NCBI RefSeq assembly: GCF_052857255.1
Contig: NC_135497.1
Location: 111,054,880 to 111,118,879 of the forward strand
Source of the DNA: Amblyomma americanum
Lineage: Eukaryota; Arthropoda; Arachnida; Ixodida; Ixodidae
Reading direction: 5' to 3'
Length of the DNA: 64,000 bases
Positions 1 through 12,470 of the stretch are shown here, piece after piece (position 1 is the first letter of the stretch; the number at the start of each line of letters is the position of its first letter). The notes beneath the pieces are model-generated. The model made no database searches, was not told the DNA's origin, and worked only from the letters and a program-made list of their open reading frames with translations. The position numbers and the translations under genes were made by a program.

Positions 1-530
1 ATCACATTGTGTGTAATAAAAAAATCAGCTGCGGTTCAACTACTGCTGAATCTAGTTAGCGAAAGCTGCAGTGCATCCGGTAAGTATACCCGGCTTGGCC
101 TCTAACGTTGAGTGCGTTCCGCACACTGAATAGGCAACGCGCCTACCCTGGCAGGTGGCGGTTAAATTAATGGTTGATCTCGAGTGGTTGGTCTCCTAAT
201 GAACGTTGCGGCTTAGTGGCTTAGCTCGGCTATGCCAGCATATGTGTAGAAAAAGGTAAGGCATAGCATGGTTAGCCTTGATTAATCTTGATTGCAAGTC
301 CAGGTTAGTCTGGTTGTCTAGTTATGTTGTCGCATTAAAGACGTCACGACTGTGGTTACGGCGCACGCGAGCTCTCCTTTTTAATCCTCCGACATGTTAT
401 CACGCATGCGAGGGAGGTGGCGAAGCGAGCGGAGGCGAGCGCAACGACGAGGAGCGCGGTGTGACGTCATACCAAGCGGCGGCGAGCCGCGCGGTGTGAC
501 GTCATGCCAGATTACGCGGCGAGCGCGCGC
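1..530. repeat. Block E of the 11.4-kb unit (copy E0, left edge cut by the window)
   Basis: The same roughly 530-bp sequence recurs near 5925, 33569, 36385, 47867 and 59159, each time directly after block S. It is GC-rich toward its right end and holds two TGACGTCA palindromes (462-469 and 498-505) within a short direct repeat that is kept in most copies. Short open frames differ between copies and I recognise no protein. GTAAGT-like donor motifs occur (for example near 80), but no exon can be supported. Confidence 0.8.
462..505. promoter_or_regulatory. Pair of CRE-like palindromes in block E
   Basis: TGACGTCA occurs twice, 36 bp apart, in a direct repeat reading GTGTGACGTCATRCC. The pair recurs in other E copies, for example at 34034-34041 and 34069-34076. 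The 8-mer is the consensus site for CREB/ATF bZIP factors. Whether it drives transcription here is inference; no transcript start can be identified. Confidence 0.35.
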
Positions 531-839
531 AGCAGTGTAACCGTCTCACATATCTCTGTGGACACCCGAATCGCGCTGTAAAGGAAGAGATAAAGGAGGG
601 AGGGAACTAAGAAAGAGAAAACTGAAAAGTTCGCTCGGCTAAGGAAGAAAGAGGTACCGTAGTGGAGGGCTCCGGAATAATTATCTACCACCTGGGGATC
701 TTGAACTTGCACTGACATAGCACAGCACACGGGCACCTTAGCGTTTTTCCTCCATAAAAACACATCCGCCGCGATAGGGTTCGAACCCGGGAACTCCGCA
801 TCAGTAGCCTAGCGGCTAACCACTGAGCCACCGCGGCGG
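531..839 (-). mobile_element. tRNA-derived SINE, Ruka-like, antisense
   Basis: Read on the minus strand, the right end gives a tRNA-like head: an A box resembling TGGCTCAGTGGTTAG (the complement of 815-832) and a B box GGGTTCGAACCC near 780. A conserved body follows that ends at the left in a pyrimidine-rich segment. A 10-bp stretch CGCTCGGCTA near 632-641 is foreign to the antisense body and equals part of a sense SINE head, so this copy is a recombinant. It is the left arm of an inverted SINE pair. Confidence 0.85.
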
Positions 840-1028
840 GTCAAATGATGAAGAAACTTCGATTTTTTCCCGCGCATCACGTTTTTTTTTTCTAGCGGTC
901 CATCCAATACAGGAGCACTGCCTGCGTTTAAAAACGGGAAGCTTTGGACGGCGCCGAATAAGCGCCTGCGCAGAAAATTGTACGAAGTAGGTGTACAAAA
1001 TATTATTTTGGGACGATATACAGGATCC
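840..1028. repeat. Spacer between head-to-head SINEs
   Basis: This sequence of about 165-190 bp recurs between the two arms of every complete SINE pair (near 6449, 15343, 31600, 34415, 45745 and 57195). It includes a short T-run and the motif GAAGTAGGTGTAC just before the right arm. I see no gene in it, and the same frame is only partly open from copy to copy. Confidence 0.7.
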
Positions 1029-1282
1029 GGAGTTCCCGGGTTCGAACCCGACCGCGGCGGCTGTGTTTTTATGGAGGAAAAACGCTAAGGCACCCTTGTG
1101 CTGTGCGATGTCTGTGCACGTTAAAGATCCGCAGGTGGTCAAAATTATTCCGGAGCCCTCCACTACGGCACCTCTCTTCCTTTCTCCTTTCACTCCCTCC
1201 TTTAACCCTTCCCTTACGACGTGGTTCAGGTGTCCGCCAATATATGAGACAGATACTACGCCATATCCTTTCCCCGAAAACC
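1029..1282 (+). mobile_element. Ruka-like SINE, sense, lacking the A box
   Basis: The SINE body is in sense orientation, from GATCCGGAGTTCCC and the B box GGGTTCGAACCC through to CCCCGAAAACCAATTA. The usual head with the A box is replaced by ACGATATACAG, a replacement shared by all right arms of the pairs. This indicates one ancestral truncated insertion copied with the unit. It ends in the ATT tract that follows. Confidence 0.85.
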
Positions 1283-4105
<2,823 letters not shown>

Positions 4106-4932
4106 ACGCTTCTAGTCAAATAAGAATACGAACAGTACATGCAGCACAGGATGCACGTGCGGTCGTAGAAAGTGCATTCTTAAACTTGGCCGCCCAGCTC
4201 GGGCACGCTGTGGCTTGAATTTCACGGCAAAACAAGAATCCGCATATAAAGGGCACGTACTGCGGTACCATTTCCCGCAACTTCTAATGCGAATTTCAAC
4301 GACAGCTTCGGCTGCACGCACTGCTGAATGTTCGCGAGTCCGCATTTTTGTCACGATCTCGGTGGCGCGTACATTTCTATCTGGCATCTGTGGGATGCTT
4401 TTGCGCCGCGCGTTTGTTGCCAGCGTTCTGTGCGCAGCTCGCATGTAACGCACTTACAGCGTTTGCGGGCCTCCAGCTGATGTGCAGCGTCCCGTGCATG
4501 ACGCTCTCTCGCGGTTGCATCCATGGTCGCCCAGCGCTGACATTCGCCCTCTCTTCTTTCCGGCCATGGCTGCATGAAGCGTCTCAAGCACGAACTCTAG
4601 TTTTCCTCACGTGCCCCTTCATCCCTCCCCCTTCCCCCACTCTCCGCTTGCCGTCCATTGCGAATTCCTCCGCCTATCTGTGGTAACGTCACCACAGCGA
4701 TCGATGCGTTTCCCGGTGTCGAAGAGAAAGACAAAAAGGCGAAGTGTGCGTAATTTGCTTAACTGTGAAAGGTAGCCTATTGCGGTATTTAATGAGCAAC
4801 TATTGTTAGACACCATCGCAGTGAACCTTCGTTCAAAACTGCAGTGAACAAAATTACTGCTGCGGAAGGCGACGACGTGCAAAGACAGTGCACGAGCATG
4901 GAGAAGAAGAATAGAAAAGAACGCTCTTGCAG

Positions 4933-5394
4933 ATGGCGGGGGCAGATTCGGTCAGCGTGCTTGGTCCGAGCCTTGGTGTCACATCTCCGTTGCCCAAAAT
5001 GCTACTCCGACCCCAGACTCCAGATGCGGAAGGCCATGCGGACGCTCGAGGAAGAGACGCCTTCCGCTTGACCCGCAACTCCGCCGTTACCACCGCCACC
5101 AGAAGCAGCGACGCAGTCATTCGCCAGCCGCAGCGGGTGAGCACTGCTTCTCCAGCGTCGCGGCGCCACATCCAAAACACCGATGCTTCCTCGCGCCTTC
5201 ACCCCCGCCTCCTTTTCCGCGGTGGTGGCGTGGAAGCGAAATTTTGGCGTAGTCCGGGAGTTGCTTCGACGGCTGCACCTGGCTCAACTGCTCGGTCGTC
5301 CAGGACACCAAGGTGCGGCAGACGTCGAAGTCATCCTTCTTCGGGGACGACGGAAGACGTTTGCGGGCAGGCATGGGCGTACCTGTACGGCTGA
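4933..5394 (+). other. Unrecognised 153-codon open frame in S1
   Basis: An ATG-initiated frame in GC-rich DNA; the product is rich in Arg, Ser, Thr and Ala with no recognisable domain. Equivalent 152-aa frames are intact in S3 (32588-33046), S4 (35400-35858), S5 (46880-47338) and S6 (58175-58633), and frameshifted in S2. The only length difference is an in-frame AGC triplet. A donor-like CGG|GTGAGC lies inside it. Because the copies are young duplicates and the DNA is GC-rich, openness alone is weak evidence of coding. Confidence 0.2.
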
Positions 5395-5619
5395 GGACCG
5401 CAGCATCGCCCGCGAACTTGGGGTGGAGTCTCGGCCGTCGCTCGCGTCATTCGAGACGGTTGTATTAAGCAGGAAAGAGAAACTGCATGAAGCTCGAAAG
5501 AAAAGAAAATACGCAGTAATAAATTCGTTATTCGATATATAACAGTGTAGCAAATGTCTCACTTTTGTCAGCCGCGCCTTGACTGAAGTCTCGATAAAAG
5601 AGGGGTGGAAAGCAGTGAG

Positions 5620-5820
5620 AGAAAATGGCGCCGTAGTTAAGGGCGTCGGATTAATTTAACCACCTGGGGTTCTTCAAAACAAGCACCGATATCGCTTAGC
5701 ACACGGGCGGCTTTTTGTATTTCGCCTCCGTCGAGTTGTGGCTGCCGCTGTCGGGGTTTGATACCGCGTCGTGTACAGCTGCTTAGTGGCCGAATCGGCA
5801 GCCACCCCACCAGGTTCAAT
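5620..5820 (-). mobile_element. Old diverged Ruka-like SINE in block S
   Basis: The order of motifs matches the antisense young SINE with many substitutions: GCCGTAGTTAAGGGC, then ACCACCTGGGGTTCTT, AGCACACGGGCGGC and CTGCCGC.GTCGGGG, and a degraded head with CTGCTTAGTGGCC. The same old copy is present at the matching place in all S blocks, so it predates amplification of the unit. Confidence 0.65.
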
Positions 5821-5924
5821 CCAAACGGCCAGAAAAAAAAATGCACCGTTCGAAAACGACGACATGAATTGCCATCTAAGTAAATTATAAAGAGAAGGCG
5901 TAGCAGTCGTAAAGCGAATAACAT

Positions 5925-6426
5925 TGTCTGTAATAAAAAATCAGCTGCGGTTCAACTACTGCTGAATCTAGGTAGAGAGCGGAAGCTGCAATGTATCCGG
6001 TAAGTATACGCGGCTTGACCTCTAAAGTTGAGTGCGTTCCGCACACTGGGTAGGCAACGCGCCTGCCCTGGCAGGTGGCGGATAAATTAATGGTTGATCT
6101 CGAGAGGTTGGTCACCCAATGAACTCTGCGGCTTAGTGGCTTAGCTCGGCTATGCCAGCATATGTGTAGAAAAAGGTAAGGCATAGCATGGTTAGCCTTG
6201 ATTAATCTTGATTGCAAGCCCAGGTTAGTCTGGTTGTCTAGCTATGTTGTTGTCGCATTAAAGACGACACAACTGTGGTTACGGCGCACGCGAGCTCTCC
6301 TTTTTAATCCTCCGACATTTTATCGCGCATGCGACGGAGCTGGCGAAGCGAGCGGAGGCGAGCGCAACGACGAAGAACGCGGTGTGACGTCACACCAAGC
6401 GGCGGCGAGCCGCGCGGTGTGACGTA
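5925..6426. repeat. Block E, copy E1, truncated at right
   Basis: Homologous to 1-500. It stops inside the second GTGTGACGT and jumps into a SINE head (6427-6448), so the second CRE-like site and the SINE body found in other copies are missing. Confidence 0.8.
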
Positions 6427-6724
6427 ACCACTGAGCCACCGCGGCGGCTAAAATGATGAAGAAACTTCGATTTCTTCCCGCGCATCACGTTTATTTTTTT
6501 TCTAGCGGTCCATACAATGCAGGAGCACTACCTACTTCTAAAAACGGGAAGCTTTGGACGGCGCCGAATAAGCTCCTGCGCAAAAAATTGTACGAAGTAG
6601 GTGTAATAATAATAATAATTGGTTTTTGGGGAAATGAAATGGCGCAGTATCTGTCTCATATATCGTTGGACACCTGAACCGCGCCGTAAGGGAAGGTACA
6701 AGGGAGGGAGTGAAAGAAGAAGGG
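6427..6724 (-). mobile_element. SINE head fragment, pair spacer and antisense SINE 3' fragment
   Basis: 6427-6448 is the antisense SINE head (A-box side). 6449-6598 is the pair spacer. 6599-6617 is a short AAT run, and about 6618-6724 is the 3' part of another antisense SINE, which ends abruptly where LINE2 begins. The order indicates a rearranged SINE pair interrupted by later insertions. Confidence 0.7.
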
Positions 6725-8446
6725 AATGTGAAAACTTATGTGTACGCCGACGATATTGCATTTTTTGCATCAGCAGGTGACATTCACACTCTTTATCGAA
6801 CCCTGCAAAATTACCTCAATGTTCTTGACAACTGGCTAGGAAGAATTCATCTGCCCCTTAATGTGAAGAAATGCGCATTGTTAGTATTTCCAGTTTCTGT
6901 TCCTGTAAACATCTGCCTGGTCTATAGAAATAACATAATACCTCAAGTTCACACGGTGAAGTATCTCGGTGTAATATACGACTCTACTCTCTCCTGGCGG
7001 CCACACATTGAGCAAGTTTCTGCAAAAGGAGTTCGGGCCATTGGCATCCTGCGCAGGCTTTGTAGTGCTAGGTCAGGCATGAGAAGGCATACGCTTCTGA
7101 TGATTTATAAAATGTACGTCCGCCCAATTTTGGAGTTCGGGTGTGTTTTATTCTCAGGAGCTCCTGCCTATAAACTTCGCCCTCTTGTGCTTTTGGAGCG
7201 TGAGGCGTTGCGCCTTTGTCTGGGGCTTCCAAAATATGTCGCCAATGCTGTTCTGCACCTTGAGGCGCGAATGCCTTCGTTATCAGCTAGGTTTCGCCTT
7301 TTAACAGTTCAAACATTTTTAAAATTGTGCGACTCCCCTCTTCACGCTTCCAGTATAATATTTCTTAGTCAACCTTCCGCCTTTTTTAGTGCTGCCTGGT
7401 CTCGATTTCATACCCCGCAGATATGTTACGTGCAGTCCCTCCTTGATCGCATAAATATTCATTTCACTGATGTCCGCCAAATATATAACAACTCCTCATC
7501 TGTCCAGATTGAATTCGATGACATTTTCCCATCGAATGCAAAGCTGCAGCCCTTCCCGCTTCTTCAGGGTCTATTGCAGGACCACCTAAGGTCCTTTCCC
7601 TCTCATGTTCTTATTGCTACCGATGCCTCGCAGGATCGCGAAAAGACAGGTGTGGGAATTTTTTCACCTTCACTGGATTGGTCTTTTTCTCTCCGTCTTC
7701 CTGACTTCACTCCAATTTTTCTGGCTGAATTATTAGCAGTAATCTTAGCCTTACGAAAATTAGAATCTACCGTTTCCCAGGTCGTGGTTATGACAGACTC
7801 TCTGTCCATTTGCTCTTCCTTATCCTCGCCCACTGACTCTCGGCCATTACGCCTCTTTAAGTTCCTGATTCCGCTGCATCTAAATTCGGTAAGGTTGGTT
7901 TGGGTACCAGGTCACATGGGCTTTCACTTAAATGAGGTTGCAGATTCCTTAGCAAGAGCCTCTCTCAGCGGCCCAATTGTTGCTGTCCTACCATCGTGTG
8001 CATATACAGCTGCGGTGAGGTTTCGCAGCTACACAATATTTCAGGAATTTGCTGCCTCGGCTCTTACATCGTCTCCCGAATATCAGCATCTTCTGCATCC
8101 TTGGAGTAGCAAAGATTGGCGCTCACGCAGACTAGAGGTCTCTTTCACGCGCTTGCGTTGCCGGGTTCCCCTTCTAAATTTCTACCTTCACAGATCTGGC
8201 CTGGCAGCTTCCCCACTGTGCCCTTTTTGTGCCGAACCTGAGACAATAGATCACTTCCTGTTGTTCTGCCGCCGCTTTTCTCATTTGAGGAAGCGTCTTT
8301 TGCAAATTCCATTTCATCAACTGGGCTTGCCTGTGTCTTCCGCGGTTGTTCTTTCCATTGGCGCTTCTTTGCTTGGACGCAGCGACAGGAGTGTGCGCTC
8401 TGCTGTGCAAATTTTTCTTCAAGAAACGCAGCGACTCCCATTCTAA
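6725..8446 (+). pseudogene. RT C-terminus plus RNase H of LINE2 (frame still open)
   Basis: The frame is uninterrupted for about 570 codons, which makes this the least damaged retroelement frame here. It opens in the SINE at a GTG, without an ATG start of its own. Numbering from 6710, YADD is at residues 12-15. RNase H acidic residues are visible as D305 (TDAS), E340 (AELLA), D363 (TDSLS) and D412 (EVADSLA). A terminal CPFC...H...C cluster lies near residues 504-521. RNase H would degrade the RNA strand of the hybrid. With RT blocks upstream of YADD missing it cannot be autonomous. Confidence 0.85.
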
Positions 8447-8697
8447 TTTCTTTTTCCTGATCTCTGTCAGTAAGCCATTGCAACATTACAGGCATTGTGT
8501 ACTATTATGCACATTAAGCAATTGTCCCGTCTTCGATCTCCAAGTTAACTGGACCCCTTTCCTTCCCTCTTCCAATCTATCAGACTACATACTATTTCCA
8601 CTGCTTTTCCCGTCAAAAATTTTTTGTATCCAGTAATTAACCGCCTGTGTCTTGGCCACTCCCCCGTAGTGGGTATGTGCCAGCAACGCGTGAGGCC
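6725..8697 (+). mobile_element. LINE2: 5'-truncated I-group-like non-LTR retrotransposon
   Basis: It carries the end of the RT domain from the YADD motif onward, then RNase H and a C-terminal Cys/His region. The 3' UTR ends with CTTGGCCACTCCCCC and GTGGGTATGTGCCAG and a short CCTT repeat (8698-8717). Presence of RNase H after RT is characteristic of the I group (I, Loa, R1-like). The 5' end is fused to an antisense SINE fragment, so most of RT and everything upstream is missing. Confidence 0.85.
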
Positions 8698-8717
8698 TTC
8701 CTTCCTTCCTTCCTTCG

Positions 8718-8898
8718 TAGTGGAGGGCTCCGGAATAATTTCGACCACCTGGGGATCTTTAGCGTGCACTGACATCGCACAGCACACGGGCGCCTTAGCG
8801 TTTTTCCTCCATAAAAACGCAGCCGCCGCGGCCGGGTTCGAACCCGGGAACTCCGGATCTGTAGTCGAGCGCCCTAACCACTGAGCCACCGCGGCGGG
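8718..8898 (-). mobile_element. Ruka-like SINE, antisense, 3'-truncated
   Basis: The head with A box (near 8868-8890) and B box (GGGTTCGAACCC near 8834) is complete. The body stops at TCGTAGTGGAGGGC next to the CCTT repeat, so the pyrimidine-rich 3' part and the ATT tail are missing. It forms an inverted pair with the SINE at 8920. Confidence 0.85.
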
Positions 8899-8919
8899 TT
8901 CGAAGTAGGTGTACAAGAA

Positions 8920-9340
<421 letters not shown>

Positions 9341-9341
9341 T

Positions 9342-9641
9342 TCGGCGGCGATTCGAACGGACAACACTGATGCTCTGTATTTTATCAGGTCTGCAAACAT
9401 CGACCAGCCTGGGAGTCACCGCCCCCTTGGTTGATCATCGCCTGCTGATCCTGGCTCTTCCATCGATGAAAACGATCCGGGCGCTTCCATCCTGATCCTG
9501 GCGCTTCAATCGCTGACAATCGTCGCATCCGGAAACCTTGGCTCCTCGGCTTGCCTCTTTAAGAAGACAGCATTCCTGTGACGCTCTGCAGTCGGCGGCG
9601 ATTCGAACGGCCCAACACTGATGCTCTGTATTTTATCAGGT
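9342..9641. repeat. 250-bp spaced direct repeat in the LINE3 5' UTR
   Basis: TCGGCGGCGATTCGAACGG followed by AACACTGATGCTCTG and TATTTTATCAGG occurs at 9342-9390 and again at 9592-9641, nearly identical. The intervening DNA has smaller repeats around CTGATCCTGGC. It could be a promoter monomer of the LINE; a solo duplication is the alternative. Confidence 0.75.
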
Positions 9642-9708
9642 ACTGGACGTTAATTACCTTTACTTATCGTTTCTGTTGCCGCTGACTGCACTGTACTTGT
9701 CTCGAACT

Positions 9709-10712
9709 ATGCCAGATTTGGAAGACTGTACCGACTGCATTGCATGCCATGGAGTGCTACCGGACGATGGACGGTATCTGTGTTGTTTCGAGTGTAAACT
9801 CGGCTACCACCTAGGACAGTCATGTTCCGGTGTTAGTAGTAGTACCTACATGGGCATGGGAGAAGCGAAAAAGGATTCATGGATTTGTAAAACGTGTCGA
9901 ACTGGGAAGAAGCGCGCCCTTTCTCAGTCAGAAGCGGCTCCTGCAGGGAAAATATCTGAATCTGAACAGCTACTGCTGCATGAAATCCGAGAGATCAAAG
10001 ATAGCCTAGCATCACTGCCAGTTTTGCACCAGAAAGTTGACTCGCTCTTGCTACTTAAGGCAGAATTCACGAAGCTGTCTAAGACTGTCGGAGAACTGGA
10101 ATAGTCAGTCACGTTTATGTCAAACCAGTATGACTCGGCACTTGAGCAGGTTAAAGCTAGCACAGAGCATGCTGCAGCACACGAGGCGGAAATTGACGCA
10201 TTAAAAGCGACGGTGCAAGCACAGGCAGATGAACTACAAGCTCTACGTCAATTTCAAAATGAAAACGAGCAATATAGCAGAAAATGTAATCTGGAGATTG
10301 AAGGACTGTAACAAGAAGAAAATGAGAACTTGAAGAAAAAACTGATTGACCTAGCTAATAAGCTTGAGCTGAACTTTTCGATCTCAGACATTGCAGCAGC
10401 CCATCGGCTGCCTAGCAAAAAAGAAAACCAAACCGTGCTTATCCGTTTCTCGACAGTATCAGCGAAAGAGGCGTGGTTCGATGCGCGTAAGAAACTGCGA
10501 CAGTTATGTGTGACTGATTCAGACCTGAACTTTTTCTTCAACGATAATCTAACCAAGTTGAATCGGGACCTGTTCTGGCGTACGCGCATGGCAGCGAAAG
10601 AAAAATGATTCAAGTACTGCTGGGTGAAAGGCGGAAAAATTACGCAAAAAAGGATTCAAATGCTTCTCTCATTCGTGTGATCCGGGAAGCTGATATTAAA
10701 AGAATTGATTAA
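9709..10712 (+). pseudogene. ORF1 protein of LINE3 (PHD-like finger, coiled coil, basic C-terminal part)
   Basis: The ATG at 9709 begins a Cys-rich finger (C..C, CC..C, H, C..C between residues about 5 and 65) like the PHD fingers in ORF1 of CR1-group elements. A Glu/Lys/Gln-rich probable coiled coil follows, then a segment with AAHRLPSKK and RDLFWRTRM typical of LINE ORF1 nucleic-acid-binding proteins. Stops interrupt the frame at 10102-10104, 10309-10311 and 10606-10608, and one base is lost near 10641. The frame would close at 10710-10712, just before the ORF2 ATG. Confidence 0.75.
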
Positions 10713-10717
10713 GCAGA

Positions 10718-11889
10718 ATGGCAGCTACTTTCAGTGAATTATCTGATTTCACCTCTTTCAAGAAATGTTTTGGACGCACGTCACCACGTGATTTTACACT
10801 TGTGAACATAAACATTAAGAGTCTACGTAAATACGGGGATGAATTCAAAGCGCTACCTGAATCTTTGCTTCATTTTGTAGATGCTTTTGTGTTCACAAAA
10901 ATCAATGTGTCAGAATATTTCCTACATACGTTCACGTTAAATGGGTACAGGTGTTGCAGCATAACACGGACTAACCATAGAGGCGGCGGCATTGCTATAT
11001 TCGTCAATTCAAAATATGACACATCATCGGTAGACTTTGCGTTCAGGCATGCGGAATGCCTCGCCGTAAAGGTTCATTGCGTAAATTCTGAACTGTTATG
11101 GTTAGCGGTATACCGGCCCCCAAGTAATAGCGCTACTCATTTTGTGTTGGAACTGGAAGAAGCATTGAAGAGCTGGTCATCAGTGGATCAAGTTTGCCTG
11201 GCAGGGGATTTCAATATTAACATCCTGTGTCCAACAAATACCTTAGCATCAGATTATATATCTGTTTTGGCATCTTATGGTTTCACGTTAACGGTGATTG
11301 CCCCGACAAGAGAGGAAATGTTGAATGGCCGTTTTGTGACATCTTGCTTAGACCATATTGCGGTTCGAGCACCTAATCATTCGCTCACTTCTTGTGTTAT
11401 TACTCATAGACTATCTGACCACTATGCTGTCGCTTGCCGTGTATCCCTAAGTGTATCGTTCGTCGGCACGCAGTATTCAAGTGATAAGGTCAGAACCACG
11501 TCAGAATTTCAGATTACGTTTGTGGATCAAAAGAAACTTGTCTCATTGTGAATTTCACCTGGTCTTCGTTGATTGACGGTAGGTTCCCAGACCAAGTGTA
11601 CGATAATTTTTGTGAGCGTCTAGCACATTTTGAACGGTCCTCCACTACTCTCAGGAATAAAAAGTGCAGGAAAAGCTATGCATGGATTAATTCCGATATT
11701 ATGCACGCCATATCTCACAGAGATTGGGTTTGGAAAAAAAGTAAACGCACACCTAACAATAAAGACCTCCAATTGGAATATAAGATTGCAAGAAATAAAG
11801 TAGTTGCTCTTCTCCGCGCTGTAAAACGTCGCTTTTTCTTACACAAATTTAATCAATCATCCAAAAGTGCTCAATCAATCATCCCAAAA
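10718..11889 (+). pseudogene. ORF2 N-terminus of LINE3: AP-type endonuclease and linker
   Basis: The frame opens at the ATG at 10718. Endonuclease motifs are visible: LVNINIKSLR near residue 28, GGGIAIFV near 90, VYRPP near 129, GDFNIN near 160 and LSDHYAV near 230. The catalytic Glu expected after the second strand (usually LTETW) reads FTKIN, so Glu is replaced by Lys. The frame breaks at TGA 11549-11551 and resumes shifted at about 11548. The RT domain is missing. Confidence 0.8.
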
Positions 11890-12162
11890 GTTCAGTTTTG
11901 AAGGAAAACAAGTGTTTGACTCAAACCAGCTTCTCTCAGACTGGTTGACGAAATGGTACCAAGGATTCTGGTAAAGCGTATAGTAATTAGGCATTCTTTT
12001 TGTCCCGCGTTTGGGAGGGGGGGGGGGGAAGGGGGCGGGAGATTTTGCTGCGGCGAAATTTGAGCGGAGAGCCCTGGTGCTCTCGGCAGAGAGAGCGGTT
12101 CACGCGCCCCACTCTAGGCCAGTTGTTTTGGCTCGTGTGATTTCAATAGTCGGCACAGTATT

Positions 12163-12470
12163 TTTATTGGTTTTTTTGGGGGAAAGGAAATGGCGCAGTA
12201 TTTGTCTCATATATCGTTGGACACCTGAACCGCGCCGTATGGGAAGGGATAAGGGAGGGAGTGAAAGAAGAAAGGAAGAAATAGGTGCCGTAGTGGAGGG
12301 CTCCGGATTAATTTCGACCACCTGGGGATCTTTAACGTGCACTGACATCGCACAGCACACGGGCGCCTTAGCGTTTTTCCTCCATAAAGACACAGCCGCC
12401 GCGGTCGGGTTCGAACCCGGGAACTCCGGCTCAGTAGTCGAGCGCCCTAACCACTGAGCCACCGCGGCGG
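12163..12470 (-). mobile_element. Complete Ruka-like SINE with target-site duplication
   Basis: A 308-bp antisense insertion flanked by GTCGGCACAGTATT at 12149-12162 and 12471-12484. The uninterrupted site is present in the hAT copies near 25683, 42653 and 54120. On the minus strand, the A box (complement of 12445-12461) and B box (12406-12419) are well preserved. The tail is short (TTATT). This is the best single reference copy of the family in the window. Confidence 0.95.

Larger units (their letters stand above)
9342..11889 (+). mobile_element. LINE3: 5' half of a CR1/Jockey-like non-LTR retrotransposon
   Basis: It contains a 5' UTR with a 48-50 bp direct repeat (9342-9390 and 9592-9641), ORF1 with a PHD-like Cys/His finger, and the ORF2 endonuclease and linker. 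It ends where hAT sequence begins, with AGTTCAG shared at the joint (near 11889). RT and 3' UTR are absent, the opposite of the usual 5' truncation. This points to a deletion or recombination rather than incomplete reverse transcription. Confidence 0.8.

Noticed and set aside
9342..9641. The 250-bp spaced direct repeats as LTRs
   Set aside because: Only about 50 bp long, no TG...CA ends, and followed by non-LTR ORF1 and an AP endonuclease.
12406..12461. tRNA-like A and B boxes that could suggest tRNA genes
   Set aside because: They belong to the SINE head; no complete cloverleaf with an acceptor stem and anticodon arm, and they recur with the SINE body in every copy.
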